Of a DNA stretch of 64,000 nt, positions 1 to 16,709 are shown piece after piece. The notes under the pieces are model-generated. The model saw only the letters and a program-made list of their open reading frames with translations. It was not told the origin of the DNA and ran no database searches. Each line of letters opens with the position of its first letter. The stretch's first letter is position 1. The stretch is from contig JAALGY010000038.1 of NCBI GenBank assembly GCA_032358165.1, positions 992,001-1,056,000 on the forward strand, read 5' to 3'. Made by a program: the position numbers and the translations under genes. Origin of the DNA: Diplosphaera chodatii (Eukaryota; Chlorophyta; Trebouxiophyceae; Prasiolales; Stichococcaceae).

Positions 1-3000
1 ACGGACGCAAATCAGCAAGCCCTCAACTGGACGTGCATGGACAGCCTGAAACGGTGCACGCACATCCCCTGCAACCTGTGCAACGACACATCCAGCTGCG
101 ACCAGGCATGGCACAGTGCAGCATCAGCGACCAGCCCACCTTTCCATGCTTCTTCATGGCGCCCACAAGTGACAGCATCTGCGCATTGCTCCACTCCTCA
201 GGGTCGGCAGCCGCGGTGCTGCTGCCATTGGTGGCAGCCTCCGGAGCAGGCGCTGGCTCCACACTGCCGTTTGCGGAGGGTGCCGCAGGCGCTGCGCCAT
301 TCGCAGGTGCCGAGCTGCCTGCTGCGGCGCCCCTGCCCGCGGCGCCGTCGGCGGCGCTGGTCTGCTGCTGCGCCGAGGGCGCCAGGTTGATGTCCACATC
401 CGTGAACACCTGTGACAGAGTGTAAGTGCAAATTCGCTCTCGGTTCCCCATGTCATCAAGAGTGCTGGCATGTCAGACCCCAGGGAGCAGCAGCGGTATG
501 AGTGTATGCCGAGGTGCGCGCGATCACCTCGTGGCGTGCGGTGGCGTCAGAGTTGATGGCGGTGCCGCTGCGCTTGCCGGTGGGCACGAAGCTGGGCTTC
601 TTGGCAGCGCCGAGGCCCGCCTTCAGGCCATGCTTGGCCATGTCGATGACCTCTGGCACCGTGCGTGTCCGCACATACGCCGCCACCTGATCCCACCGCT
701 TGGCTGTGCCCTGCAGCACAACAGCTGAGGCCCATGAGCCTCCTGCTATGACCGCACATCTGCACCACGATGTTGCAGCAATTCAGCAGGCGTCATCAGG
801 GACAGCAGGACCTGTCCTCGGGTGTGCAGGCAGCACGTAGATCCAGAGCACATAATGACGGCCAACGGCTGGAACATGCAGTTCGCCACAAGGACCGGGC
901 AAGGCACACTCACCACGGGGAACTTGGTCAGCGCCTTCTCCAGGAGGCGGATCTCGTCGGGGGCCCAGGACGCCAGGCGCGCGGCCCGGGCGGCCTCCTC
1001 CCGCTTCCGCGCGGCGCTGGCCTGCGCCTCCGCCGCCGACGCCGCCTGCTGCCGGGCTATGTCCTCCTCCGACACCTTCTGCCCTATCAGCTCCTGGTTC
1101 TCCTGCTTGCCAGGATGCACCTCTGTCAGTATAGAGTGTTATTCTCAATGTCACCGTAGGTGCTTGACCTGATAAGCAGGAGGGGACCATCTCACTCGGC
1201 TGTTGATACCAACATACAAGGTGGGGCAGCATCAGCGTGTGTGCATCTCGCGCACCTGGCACAGGGTGCACTGCGCGGTGCGGTCACCGGCGCGCTGCTC
1301 CAGGCCCTCCCGGAACGAGCGCAGCTGCTCCAGCGACAGCTTCTCGCACAGCTGCTCCATGGTCCAGTCGTCCACCAGCTTGCCGCCCTCTGTACGGACA
1401 TATGACGTGTTCATGCGTGTCAGGGGTTTCCGCTGGTATGTGATCCATGCAACACCCGCCACAGGGCAGCAGCGCCACCGCGCCCTCTCAAGGACAGCGC
1501 ACAGCGCTTGGCACGCATGAACACCGGGGCTGCCGGGCTGCGCACCGGCGCCGGTGATGAGGCCGCGCAGCCGGCTGCGCTCCTTCTGCATGGCCTTGCG
1601 CTCCGCCTGTCGCGCCTTCTTGGCGTCCGCCGCCGCCGCGGTCGCCGCTGCCTCTGCCTCGGCGCGCGCCACGGCCTCCGCCGCCGCCCGCGCCTCTGCC
1701 TCCTGCTGCTCCTTCTGCTTCGCCGCGTCCTTCGCCAGCTTCCTCGCATCCCTGCCCACGAACACTGGCTGTGAGCCCACCGGACATGGACACTACCAGC
1801 AACCTTTGCCCCTTGCCGGCATACGGTCCACTATGGTATCCAGCCCCACCAGCAGTTGCAGGGTGGAGGCTGACAATGCAATGTGGAGAGAGCCTCAGCA
1901 CTGTCAGGTTTGGAAGGAGCAGGGCGGCTCACTTGGCAGCCTTCTCTGCCTGCCGCCGCCGCACCATGCGCGGGTCCTGATTGAAGGCGGTCTCCACAAA
2001 GGCCTTCAGCCGCTTGACCTCGTCCTTCTTCGCCTTCTCCCGCAGCTTTGCGTTGAAGCGCTCAATATACCGCCTGCAAAGGCAGGTGACAGTCCACTTC
2101 CTTTCCTGCCACCAACCTGCTATCTGCATCTGCATCCTGCGTTGCTCTCATGGCCGGCAACTGGAGAGCACATGCTTGGACCATGCAGAAGTGGATGTGC
2201 CCAGGTACACTGCTGGCTATGGATGAATGGCGCTGGCTGACAGGGCACCTGTCCTCACGGCACTCGGCCTGTTCGATGTCCTCCTCATCGGGGTGCGGGA
2301 ACTCGCGCCACGACTTGAAACCAAACCAAAACTTGTAGAAGCGGTCCACCGCCCTGCATTATTTGTTAATGTCGGTATCTTGCTTGCGACTTAGTCACTT
2401 AGTCAGTTGGCCAGTTAGATGTTTGGCATTGGATCTTGCACATGCCAACACAGTGCTGCCCACACTGCGGCAGGTTGCGACGGACCTGTCCTCGTCCTCG
2501 TCTTCCCCCAACTCCGGCGCCGGCTGCTGCACACTCCATCGCGCCTGCCGCCTGAATGCAGGCCCAAACACCTGCACCGGGCGACTGCACTGTGGGCTGC
2601 CTGCGAATGGTTCCTGCGTGTCTGTGCCTCTGGTGCTCGCACATCAGCCAGCACAGCTTGAGCATGGCATCTGACGAGGCGCACCCTGAAGAAGTCGGCG
2701 GGTGCACATGACTCTGGCAAAGTGTCATCAAATTCATCGATAGAATCGAACTCACGCCGCTTCGCTGGATCCGACAGGTTGTCGTATGCCTCCTGGACCT
2801 GCAGCATTGCACGTGGCAGCTTAGCAGAGGCACACGCATTGAGAGGCAAGGCCGCCTTGTTGATGCCATGTTGCCAGCTATTCCTGATGATGTGTACTGA
2901 CAGCAGTTGGTGCACACCTGAACGAAATACTCATCAATTCTAGCCTTTTCAGCCTCGTCAGTGATGCCCGCGCCAGCCTTGTCTGGATGATGCTCCAGCG

Positions 3001-3883
3001 CCACCTTACGATAGGCTGCGGGTCATGCAGGAACAGCGTCAGCGTACAAGCTGTCTGCACTTTGATGCAATCTGCAGGCTTTGGCCAGCAGATGCCAGAC
3101 ACGCACCCAGCTTGATGTCGTTCTCTGTGGCCATCCATCGCTCATTCTGCAGGCCCAGCAGCTTGTAGTAGTCGGGCTTTGACTTGTCCTTCTTCTTCTT
3201 CTTCTTCTTGCCAGACCAGCTCACGCTGCGCCATGATATGAAGGTGTTCCTTTGCGCGTCCCCGTGCTCGTTTCTGTCTCCCACGCCGCTAAATGAAGCA
3301 TGCATGACTGTCCACTGGATCAGCAGAAGCTCACCCCTCTGGTATTGTGTCGTCCAGGAGGCTGGCCCTGCTGGCGCTGCTCCTGACCTCTGCGGTGGCA
3401 TCGTCCTCTGTGGCGCAGTCTGATCCTGCGGTGGCAACAACGCAAGTCATGCCTGGGTGTGATCCCAGCTTACAAGCCCCCTTTCTCGATGCCCGAGTGG
3501 AACGTGCAGCAGGCATGCACTGCCAGGCCACCAGCCGGCACTGGCTGCAGCGCACTCTGCTCCTGTTTACCGCAACAACAAGACCGGCGGCATGCTCCTC
3601 ATCACTTGGTGTGGTGCTCCACCTTGTTCAAGGACTTGAGGGATGGCTGCCCGCGGAGAACCGGAACAGGCTGCAAGGCGACGGGATGGCACGCATAAAT
3701 GTAGGCCGGGATCCAGGGATGCAGGGGAGACCCACCTATGAAGCCGGCCTGGAGCAGCGCACGCTCATGGAATATGTGACCCGCTGCCTCCTTGTTGACC
3801 TGCTTCACCAGCTCGATTGACGCAAACACATGGTACCCGCCGTCGGGCACCAGGCTGCTGTCATACTCGAGAAGCAGCGGCAT
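1..3883 (-). CDS. ZRF1: ZRF1/Zuotin/GlsA-type J-protein (DnaJC2), 5' complete, 3' cut by window edge
   Basis: Ribosome-associated J-domain co-chaperone of Hsp70 that in plants and animals also acts on chromatin; the Volvox ortholog is GlsA, needed for asymmetric division (family knowledge). Start chosen at the ATG ending at 3883, which opens the plant-type N-terminal block ending in [11 protein letters not shown] (exon about 3736-3883). The J domain is split over exons: KPDYYKLLG after a run of seven Lys (near 3190-3110), then [13 protein letters not shown] with the HPD motif (near 3020-2940), then [18 protein letters not shown]. Next come the Zuotin-homology block ([15 protein letters not shown] near 2330, [15 protein letters not shown] near 2070), a charged Ala/Glu/Lys helix (1770-1530), a first SANT/Myb repeat ([14 protein letters not shown] near 960, [10 protein letters not shown] near 690) and the start of a second one ([15 protein letters not shown] near 190). 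The rest of SANT2 lies left of the window. Exons between 3670 and 3230 are not fully resolved. Confidence 0.9.
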
Positions 3884-4297
3884 CCCGCCGGCCCTGCGGC
3901 CTGAGTACTGCCGGCACATCACACCGTGCTGAACTGTGCATTTGCGCACAGCTGGGTAAACACGGCCGTCATGTTGCGCTTCGCCTCGCTGGGCCGCCCT
4001 CGAGCATGACTAATGAGTGGTCTGCTGCTGTGCTCGCTGCTGCAGTTGGCTGGTACGACATGCAAACTCAGTCTCATATGACCGTAGCTCATAGCAGCAT
4101 GGTGACCACGTTGCTATGTCGCGGTGTGATCAGAGGCCCTCTGCCTTGGCATCTTGTGTTATGCTGCAGCATGCCCTTTCCAGTGTATGTAAATGTGCAG
4201 TACGCAGCAGGGACTCAGTAGCTGTGGTATAGCAGAGCCATAAATGGCAGTTCGAGGACATTGTCCGGCCGCTATACATTGGACACGACAGCGGCCG
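3884..4297. other. Intergenic: upstream of ZRF1, downstream of PUS6
   Basis: About 0.4 kb between the ZRF1 start and the PUS6 stop, both on the minus strand. It should hold the ZRF1 promoter and 5' UTR and the PUS6 3' UTR. A short open frame begins with ATG near 4060, but it stops before joining the conserved ZRF1 block. I see no recognisable gene or repeat. Confidence 0.5.
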
Positions 4298-6276
4298 TCA
4301 TGCCCGCCACCATGGTGTAGGTGCAGTGAAACACATGTTGTCGGGTCCAAAAATTCGAGTATCACTGCTGGCCCGAAGCTGGTATGCCTGCAGCCCAATT
4401 GGCTGGGTCACATCGCGCCTGCCTTGCGCCGCCGCTGAGGAGTCTCCCTGCCCAAAAGGAGCGACTTGCTTAGATGATGGACCACTCAAAGTCCCACAAA
4501 AACATGGGCACAGTGATCAACACCTGATAGCAGTGGTGGGTGCTCACCATCAGAGGTATGTCGGCAGGCGCTGCCTCATCGTCGCCGTACAGGTGGTCCC
4601 CCAGCAGTGGCGCACCCGCGGCTGCCAGCTGCGCACGGATCTGGTGTGTGCGCCCAGTCCGCAGGTCAATGGTGTGCTCGAAGGCCACATCACCCCATTG
4701 CGCAGCGGCATCGCCTGTCAGGTGAACCTGTGTCGCCAAACTTGCGCACATGTCACAAGCTACCTGTTCAAGGGTTGCAACAATATGCTCGTTAGGTTTC
4801 AAGCGTCCACTTTGGACAGCCGACAGCAACGGCCGCTGGACGACAGTCCCACCTCTTCCACTGCAGTGATCTCGAGCTCGCAGCGTAGGCTGTTGGGCTG
4901 CTCGTGCTCTAGCACGACGGTGCACGCAGCACTGCCCGGCTGCCGCTGCCTGACATATACATGGTCGATCAGGACTCCTGCATCGCCATGCCAGCTGGTT
5001 GACAAGACCATCAATTCAGGAGCACTGCAATGCAAATCGAAACATGTGCGAGCAGATGCACAGTGTCAACCACACCATCAACATACCCGGGCTGAGAGGC
5101 ACTCTGGTGAGGGCCCTGTATGTCTTCTGTAGTGACCCCTTGGCCATCATCGATGCATTAAACCGCTGCACAAACTCTCTTTTCTTGCCCATGATGAGCA
5201 CGCCCTCTGTGCAGGTGTCAAGCCGGTGCGTAATGAGCAGCGGCGCGTCCCTGCCAATGGCCTGCAGATTGCACGCATAGCATTTGCACTCTTGATCTTG
5301 CAAAAGGTGACGCGATTTGCTGCTGGTGGACCAAGTGCAAAGCGACCTGTGGACTGCACCTTGGCACCCAGCGTGAGACAGCATTCCAGCAGGTTGTCCA
5401 CGGTGGGGGTGACCTGGACCCCTGGAGGCTTGTTGAGCACCACGTACTCATCCTCATTGACTATGACACGCTCCTGTGTTTACAGGCACTGTCTGTCACT
5501 GGTACTGAGAGCACTGAGGGATCAACTGCCAAGGTACAGGAACATCTGCACAGCCATGCGATCTGACTTGACGCAAACCTGCCACTTGGCGTCATAGGCG
5601 AGCGGAAAGCGCTTCGGGTGCACATGCACCCGACAATAGCCGTGCTGATGCACATCACAGTCATCGACCACCCTGCGCGGCACCGACAGCGTTGGCTGCG
5701 GTGAAGAAAGATGGATACAGTCAATAGGCCGGACATACTTTGCTGCCCAGATGCCTGTAGCATGTCTGCACAGCATCAAAACCCAAAGAGACATGTGCGC
5801 ACACTCTTGCCATGACGGGCTGCGCCCGCCAGCCGGGCTGCCTGAGCGTCTGCAAGCTGCTGTCGGCCTTCCGGTGTGTCTGCTGCAAGCTGTTGTGGTG
5901 GCTGCGGGTGGACCGGGCAGTAGTACACCGCGCCGAATTCAATTAGTCTCTGAATGTATCCCTGTGCATGGTGAAAACGGACATGACCTCGTTGCATTCA
6001 GTTGTTGTTGTCTTGGTGACATCCAAGTGTGTTGCTGTTGCAGGAGTGGGTGCTCACACCCACCGGTGAGAGGCTGAGCGCCTCTGCGAGCCGCTCGATA
6101 ATGCTGCCGTCCTTTACAATTCTGACATGCTCTACACGTGGGCCCAGCCGCAGACTTGGTGGTATGTCAAGAGGAGTAGCCAGTCTGGCTTCGTGCGGGA
6201 CATGATCGCATGAGCTGTGTGTGTCTAGCTCTGCCGGCTGCATCTCATAGCTATAATCTGCCCCTGCAAGCTGCAT
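4298..6276 (-). CDS. RluA-family RNA pseudouridine synthase, plant RNA pseudouridine synthase 6 type
   Basis: Converts uridine to pseudouridine in organellar or other RNA; the plant ortholog group (Arabidopsis RNA pseudouridine synthase 6) is predicted chloroplastic. Exons resolved and in frame: 6276-6064, 5961-5803, 5695-5579, 5473-5360, 5261-5087, 4977-4853, 4727-4548, 4402-4298, giving 395 residues. Matches in order: an S4-like region ending IQRLIEFGAVYYCPVHP; RVHVHPKRFP; EYVVLNKPPGVQV; the catalytic motif THRLDTCTEG containing the conserved Asp; LRTGRTHQIRAQL with GDHLYG; and the family's C-terminal PIGLQAY and PWW. The start is the ATG at 6276; no clear transit peptide follows it, so an upstream exon is possible. 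It is divergent from the eS31 gene. Confidence 0.92.
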
Positions 6277-6749
6277 GGTGCCCAGCCTCGACCGACTGCA
6301 CACTTGTAAGGTCCTATGCTGCGTGGTCAGCACTGGTCTTTCCCTTTCGCCGGTGCTGCAAAACAGATACGACGCAGATTGCAAGAACGCCACATGCGCC
6401 ACTGTCATGGCATATGCGGTGCATTCACACTAGCAGTGGTTCATGGGCCTCGGTCGGTGTGCATTTGATCAATTGAAACCCGTAAATGGAGAGTGCGGGG
6501 TCTCCTCTGTACTTCAGGCCGAAGACCACACCACTCTGTCACTCGTGAAGCGCACGCTGCAAGGCCGCATGGGCATGCGCACAAAGAGCTTGTGCCACCT
6601 CGCCGACCCTTGGTGGCTAGTCTCCAGTGAGGCAGTAGGGTTTAGCGCGTCGGCGGACATGATTGTGGAAGCCTTCGCACATCCCTCTCTTCCTCGTTTC
6701 GGTACGAGGACGGCACATCTGTTGCCGAGTACCGAGCGACCGGGGCATC
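6277..6749. promoter_or_regulatory. Shared divergent promoter region, PUS6 (-) and eS31 (+)
   Basis: A 473-bp gap between two oppositely oriented start codons. It must carry both promoters and 5' UTRs. The only motif recognised is a telo-box on the eS31 side (6636-6643). No TATA box is evident. Confidence 0.5.
6636..6643 (-). promoter_or_regulatory. Telo-box (AAACCCTA) upstream of eS31
   Basis: TAGGGTTT on the plus strand is the reverse complement of AAACCCTA, the telo-box typical of plant ribosomal-protein promoters (established for plants). It lies 107 bp upstream of the eS31 ATG. The same motif appears in the uL15 upstream region. Confidence 0.5.
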
Positions 6750-7819
6750 ATGCAGCTGTTTGTCAGGACCGGTGAGCGGCTTATCAATGCAGACGTTGGC
6801 TCGGCATGCGATGAGCTTTGTGTTCTTGAAGAACATTCAAGGCTTCACGCAGACGCTCATCATTGCTGTACTCTGCTGCAGACCGCACGCACACCGTCGA
6901 GGTGGGCGCTGGCGCCACCGTCGCGGATGTCAAGGCTGTGGTGGCCGCGCGCCAGGGTGAGCAGCCACTGCACTAGCAGCACATTGCCCGACGCTGCTGC
7001 ACCGTAGTCTATATCCGACTCCTGCTGCAGGTCTGTTCGCGTCCTTGTCAAGGTCTAAGTGATGCGTTTGCAGCCACCAAGCCTCGAGCTTGAACCCTGT
7101 CGAAGCATGTATATGGTGCTTGCCTTCAGGCATCCCCGCAGAGGAGCAGCGGCTGACATTTGGTGGTCAGCAGCTGGCGGACAGCGCGGTGTTGGCTGAG
7201 TGCGGCGTGACCGACGAGGCGACGCTGTACTCGCTGGCGCGGCTGCTGGGTGGCGGCAAGAAGCGCAAGAAGAAGACGTACACCAAGCCCAAGAAGATCA
7301 AGCACAAGCACAAGAAGATCAAGCTGCGCGTGCTCAAGTTCTACAAGGTGGGTCCCTGGTTGCATGGCAGTGCCTCATCCTTGTCCACGGTCCACAATCA
7401 CTGCTGAACCATCGTAATCAGGACAAGACCCTGCTGACGGCTCAGTGTCTGGCATCACAACCTTACTCTGCATTCCTGTATAGGTGGACGACTCAGGCAA
7501 GGTGCAGCGGTTGCGCAAGGTGTGCCCAGCACCCACCTGCGGCCCTGGTACCTTCATGGCCACCCACTTCAACCGCGTGTACTGGTGCGTGCTCATTGAC
7601 TTGATTTGGTCTGCCACCATGATGCCTTCTGTCGTCAGTCACCGTCCTTGAGCCAACACCTTGAAGGCTGCTGCCTAGCTTTGCTATTTTCAAGAAACTG
7701 TGGCACTGTGGCAACATGTCACTTTCATACTGCTTGCTGACACCTTCACCGTCTGTGCGCACAGCGGCAAGTGCGGACTCACCATGATGTACGACAAGGA
7801 TGAGACAGCCAAGCCATGA
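6750..7819 (+). CDS. RPS27A: Divergent ubiquitin-like domain fused to 40S ribosomal protein eS31 (S27a)
   Basis: Precursor that supplies eS31 of the small subunit after cleavage behind a Gly-Gly. Exons 6750-6771, 6882-6956, 7130-7347, 7484-7584, 7765-7819 are in frame and give 156 residues, the usual length. Residues 1-74 form a beta-grasp domain starting MQLFVRT and ending LARLLGG, followed by the strongly basic [14 protein letters not shown] linker and the eS31 core. The four zinc ligands are visible in CPAPTC and YCGKC, and the protein ends [11 protein letters not shown]. The ubiquitin part is unusual: two residues shorter in the first beta hairpin, only one Lys (position 25, equivalent to K27), Ile44 replaced by Thr, K48 by Gln, K63 by Asp, and the tail LRLRGG changed to ARLLGG. 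It therefore resembles FUBI (the FAU fusion partner) in character more than true ubiquitin. Confidence 0.97.
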
Positions 7820-8396
7820 GCTGGGCTGGTTCAAGGAAGGCGCAATGCACTGCTGCATTGGGATTGCTGATGTCAAACAGTGCGTTGCACAGCCATCTGG
7901 GTCGTCATGTCTCATCGTAGTGGAATGTGGTGGCTCTTTGGAGGCTGTGTAACTGAACTCTGCGGCTCAAAGGATGTCCGTTCATTACTTATATGCGGCA
8001 TTCAACAGGCGTCTCTTGACACGACCTTCCCCCTCATTGCTATCGCAACCACGTGGCCCGCCCATCCTGTTACCCTCACGGAGCGTCTGCATCCTCCGCT
8101 GGGTGTGCAGCGGAAACAAACCTTGCATTGGCATGGCAAGAGGCTGCCAAGGTAAAGGAGATGGGCACCGTGCATGATGGACAGCTGCTGCTGCAGCTGT
8201 TGCTGGTGGCGAGTCGTGATGAGGGTTTGTGCTTCGCCATTGGTGCAAGTGTTGCCCACAAAATTGCATCTGGGTAATATGTCGCATGCTCAACGCCGGG
8301 GCAGGGGCCGCATCTTGGGTTGGTTTGCACTCTTCCAAGGTCGGCAAAGGCATAGCTCGCCCGGCCCTTGCAGCAGGATACCACAAGTGGACAGCC
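7820..8396. other. Intergenic between convergent eS31 and Acinus
   Basis: About 0.58 kb between two stop codons facing each other; it presumably holds both 3' UTRs and poly(A) signals. The open frames here lack family resemblance and I see no repeat or RNA gene. Confidence 0.5.
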
Positions 8397-11085
8397 TCAA
8401 ACTTTGCCATTTGCAGTTGGTCCAGGGTTGTTACTCGCCACCTCTTCCTTGGGTGCCACTGGCAGCCAGTACAGGTGCGGTGCAGTCTCTGTCTTCCGGA
8501 ACAGGTCGTCCAGACCGAGCTGCATCGACGAGCAGGTTTCAGTCACCTCGATACACCACACGAATACACACTGCACACAGGCGCTCAGCCATTAACATAC
8601 ATGCAAGAGCCTGCTGTCGCAACATGACATGCATCCGTAGTACCTCTTCTTGAGGCGGTGGTGCTGGCTTTGCAGTCTGCTGCCGCTGCTGCCTGCGCTC
8701 CAGTATGTCTCGCCTGGCGTCCATCCGCTGCACAACAAAACCATGGATGGTCACCCTCCGAGCTGCTCAACGTGCAGGCAAGGTTCAACACGTACAATCA
8801 CCCAACCCATCAACATCGCATCCTCAGACTGCCGGCACACCGCACCCCGGAGCTGTCTGCGGGCGTGTGCCCTGCCGCAGGGGCAGCAGCTGGTGCTGGC
8901 GCTGCGGGCGTGCGCGGCGTGCCACTCGTTGTGCCCGCAATCACACCCTCCGCCTCCTCGACTGTGACGAACCTGGGCGCCAGCCGCTTCTGGCTGTCCC
9001 GCGGGAACTGAACGTTGAAGGTTGTCTGCCTGTTGCATGAACAGCAAGCCATCTTCAGCCACCTAGCAGAACCCCATCCACCACTTACGGCTCAGCACCA
9101 CCTCCGCAGACCGAGAGCAGCATACACATGCTACGTTCACAGACCCACGACAGCCAGGTACCTGATGGCCTCCGCCTGCTCAGCTGTCTCGAAGATGACA
9201 TAGCAGTGAGTTTTGATGCTGTTCATCCAGAAGCAGTTCTCCTTAATGACTGCACCCTCCTGGCTGAGCAGCTGCTTCACCTGCATTGCATGGAAGCTCG
9301 CTACAGCGTGCACACGCACTCAACTGCTGCACTGCTTGCGCACCATGCAGTGGGGTTGGCAGTCGAGAAACCACTTGGTGGCTCAATGATGGGCTGCCAA
9401 TGGCGGTGATCACCTGGGGCAGGGTGCATGGCCGCATGAAGTTGTCAATGCGCAGCGCTGGCGTTGGCTCCATGTTTGGCGGTGGCGCCTTCACGCTGCT
9501 CCGCTGTCTGGGCGTCAGCAGCGGCACATCACTGCAGCACCAACGTTCCCACGAACTCGGCTTTGGTGCTGATCGGAGCGCTGGGCATAGAATAGGTGAC
9601 CAGCTTTGGTGGCAAGACAAATGCAGGGAGATGCATGAAGGGTAGAACCCGAAGTCAACACGGTACTTGCAGCAGTATACACCAGCCAAAGCTCTGCCTC
9701 GCCTCTGGGCAGACAGCCGTCTGGTGGGCGCGCTGCCTGGTGTGCCGCTCTCTGTACGCTGCGCCTTAGCCGGGCGTGCAGCATCTGATTGCCGCCCATC
9801 TGTCGTTACCTTGGGCGGCGCCTTGATGCCTGGGATCGGCTCCCGCTCGCGCTTGCCTGCTGCAAGCGCAAACTATCATACACCGTAACCACCACTGCTG
9901 TGACAGCACCAAGCTTGAACATGATGCTTGATGCACTGTGCACCTGCGCACACATGCCCACCTCTTGATGCTTTTGTGTCGTCCCCTGTCTGCTTGGCAG
10001 CCTTCGAGGTCGATGGGGGTGCTGTTGGCTCCTCCTCCTGCAGTGACAGCCAAGCTCATGAGCTGAAGGGCAGGGCAGTCTACCACCTGACAATCGAAGT
10101 GCACAAAACATTGCAGGGAGACTGGCTGAGCACATGGCTCACGGGCTCTATGTCGAAGTCCATCTCCGGCGCTTCATCCTCCACCATTGGCTCGGCACCA
10201 TCTGCAGTGGGGCCTGGCGCCACAGCTGCGACGGGCTCCACTGCGGGGGCATCACTTGCCTCTGCTGCGGAGGGAGCTGGCTCTGCATCCACCTCTGCAT
10301 TTGGTTCTGCAACTACGCTGCCACCCGCATCTGGCTCGGCATCTGCAGGCTGCACCTCGTCAGCAGGCGCTGCAGCATCACCAGTGGTGCCAGGACCTGT
10401 GGCTGCTGGATCGCCACCCGTCGATGTGTCCACCAAGTGCTGCGCGTCTGACGCCTGGTCAGGCTCCACCTCACGTCCCTCATCAGCGGCCTCATCCGGC
10501 TGCCCTCCATCAGCTGTCGAAGTTGGCTGCTCCTCTTCCGCAGCAGTTGGCTCTGCAGGTGCTTCCGCAGCTGCTGCATCCCCTGGCACTGCGTGCTCCG
10601 CAGGCGTGTCGACTGCAGCATCACCTTGCGCAGCGTCCTCTGCAGGCGTTCCGGTTGCCGGCTCCGCTGCGACGTCAGTATCTGTTGGCTCCGCTGCAGG
10701 TGCCTCCGGCTCGACTGCAGAGGCGTCTGGCTGTGTGTGTGCTACAGCTGCGGCTGCCTCATCGGCCTGCCCATCCTCTGCCGGTTCCTCCCCACCTGCG
10801 GCCTCCTCGGCTTCTGCGGGCTCCTCTGTCTGCCCGGCCTCTGACGCCTGTCAGTTGCATGGCGCACTCTCACATGTCGCAATCGCCTGGGGAAACACCG
10901 TGTGCCATGCGAACGCACAGTCGTGCGACATCGCGACGCGCCGCATTCGCGACAGCTACCTTGAGGGCCTCGACCAGGCGATCGACCAGTGCAGCCTTCA
11001 AGCCTGAGATGGGCAGGTCGCGAGCTTTCAACTCCGCCTTCAGGTCAACCACGCGCAGGCTTGGTACCTCTTCAACAGTCACCAT
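8397..11085 (-). CDS. ACIN1: Acinus (SAP-RRM-RSB protein of the ASAP/EJC complex)
   Basis: Nuclear scaffold of the ASAP complex (Acinus, RNPS1/SR45, SAP18) that attaches to the exon junction complex. Exons 11085-10960, 10847-10143, 10037-9962, 9859-9683, 9580-9414, 9280-9162, 9029-8846, 8727-8644, 8519-8397 are in frame for 586 residues. Residues 1-42 are a SAP DNA-binding motif (SLRVVDLKAELKARDLP). Exon 2 encodes 235 residues very rich in Ala, Glu, Pro and Asp. An RRM follows (ALRIDNFMRPCTL, KQLLSQEGAVIKENCFW, KTHCYVIFETAEQAEAIR, ending near APRFVTVEEAEG). The C terminus has the RSB motif LDDLFRKT-ETAPHLYWLPV, which in other species binds RNPS1/SR45. The order of all three modules makes the call firm. 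It is divergent from CDC5. Confidence 0.94.
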
Positions 11086-11729
11086 GTCTTTGCCACCGCC
11101 GGTGTGAGTAAGCTGATATGTGGCGTGATACCGACCCTTCCAATCAGAGCATCAGTGCTTCCTACTGGCTTGGGATCGCAGGCAGGGGTGCGTGCGGCGC
11201 CGCCAAATTCAGAAGGAAACCACAATGTACAACGGAAAGCAGATAGTATAGGCGTGGATGCATTCCGCCACCGTTGGGCCATTCGCAGACTGTTCCAGGT
11301 TGCTGCTTCCACTGCTGCCGAGCACTATCATAGAGCACTGAGTCCGAGCACGCAGTCCTACACTTCCTGCTTCAAGGTGCACACCCGTCCATTGAGGGTA
11401 GACCTTAGGCCCGTTTGCCAGAACCCCTCGCGGGTCAGCAGTGGCCCAAATATAGCTGCTGGGTTGCATCAGCACCACTGGCCTGTGAGCTCGTGCAGCT
11501 GGGCGTGCGGGTATCCTGTGGACATGAAACAGGTTTCCTGCTTTTGAGGCGTACTGTCAGGCGGTGAGCGGTGAACGTTGCCGCTGCACCATTGGCCGTA
11601 CCCAAACCTGGGCGCGGCTCGACCTGCAAACTTCACACCGCTGAACAGCAGGCCCAGCAGTGAGCTCTGCGAGCAAAGCGGCTTCGTCCCACAGGCGACT
11701 AGGTTTGGACAACCCACAAGTCGCCCACC
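11086..11729. promoter_or_regulatory. Shared divergent promoter region, Acinus (-) and CDC5 (+)
   Basis: A 644-bp gap between two start codons in opposite directions. It must hold both promoters and 5' UTRs. No TATA box, telo-box or repeat was recognised. Short open frames on both strands show no family match. Confidence 0.5.

Positions 11730-16709
<4,980 letters not shown>

Noticed and set aside
3347..3820. Plus-strand 157-codon frame starting with a convincing signal peptide
   Set aside because: It overlaps 5' exons of ZRF1 on the other strand, and nothing after the hydrophobic start resembles a protein family. The upstream conserved ZRF1 block ([11 protein letters not shown]) shows that the minus strand is coding across this region.
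7585..7764. Intronic C/D-box snoRNA candidate in eS31 (ATGATG and CTGA)
   Set aside because: The C box is imperfect, the boxes are about 120 nt apart, there is no terminal stem, and no D' or C' boxes were seen.
9928..11007. 359-codon plus-strand frame, Ser/Ala/Gly-rich
   Set aside because: It is the antisense of the long acidic Acinus exon. Its composition is what the complement of GCN/GAN-rich codons gives, and there is no domain.
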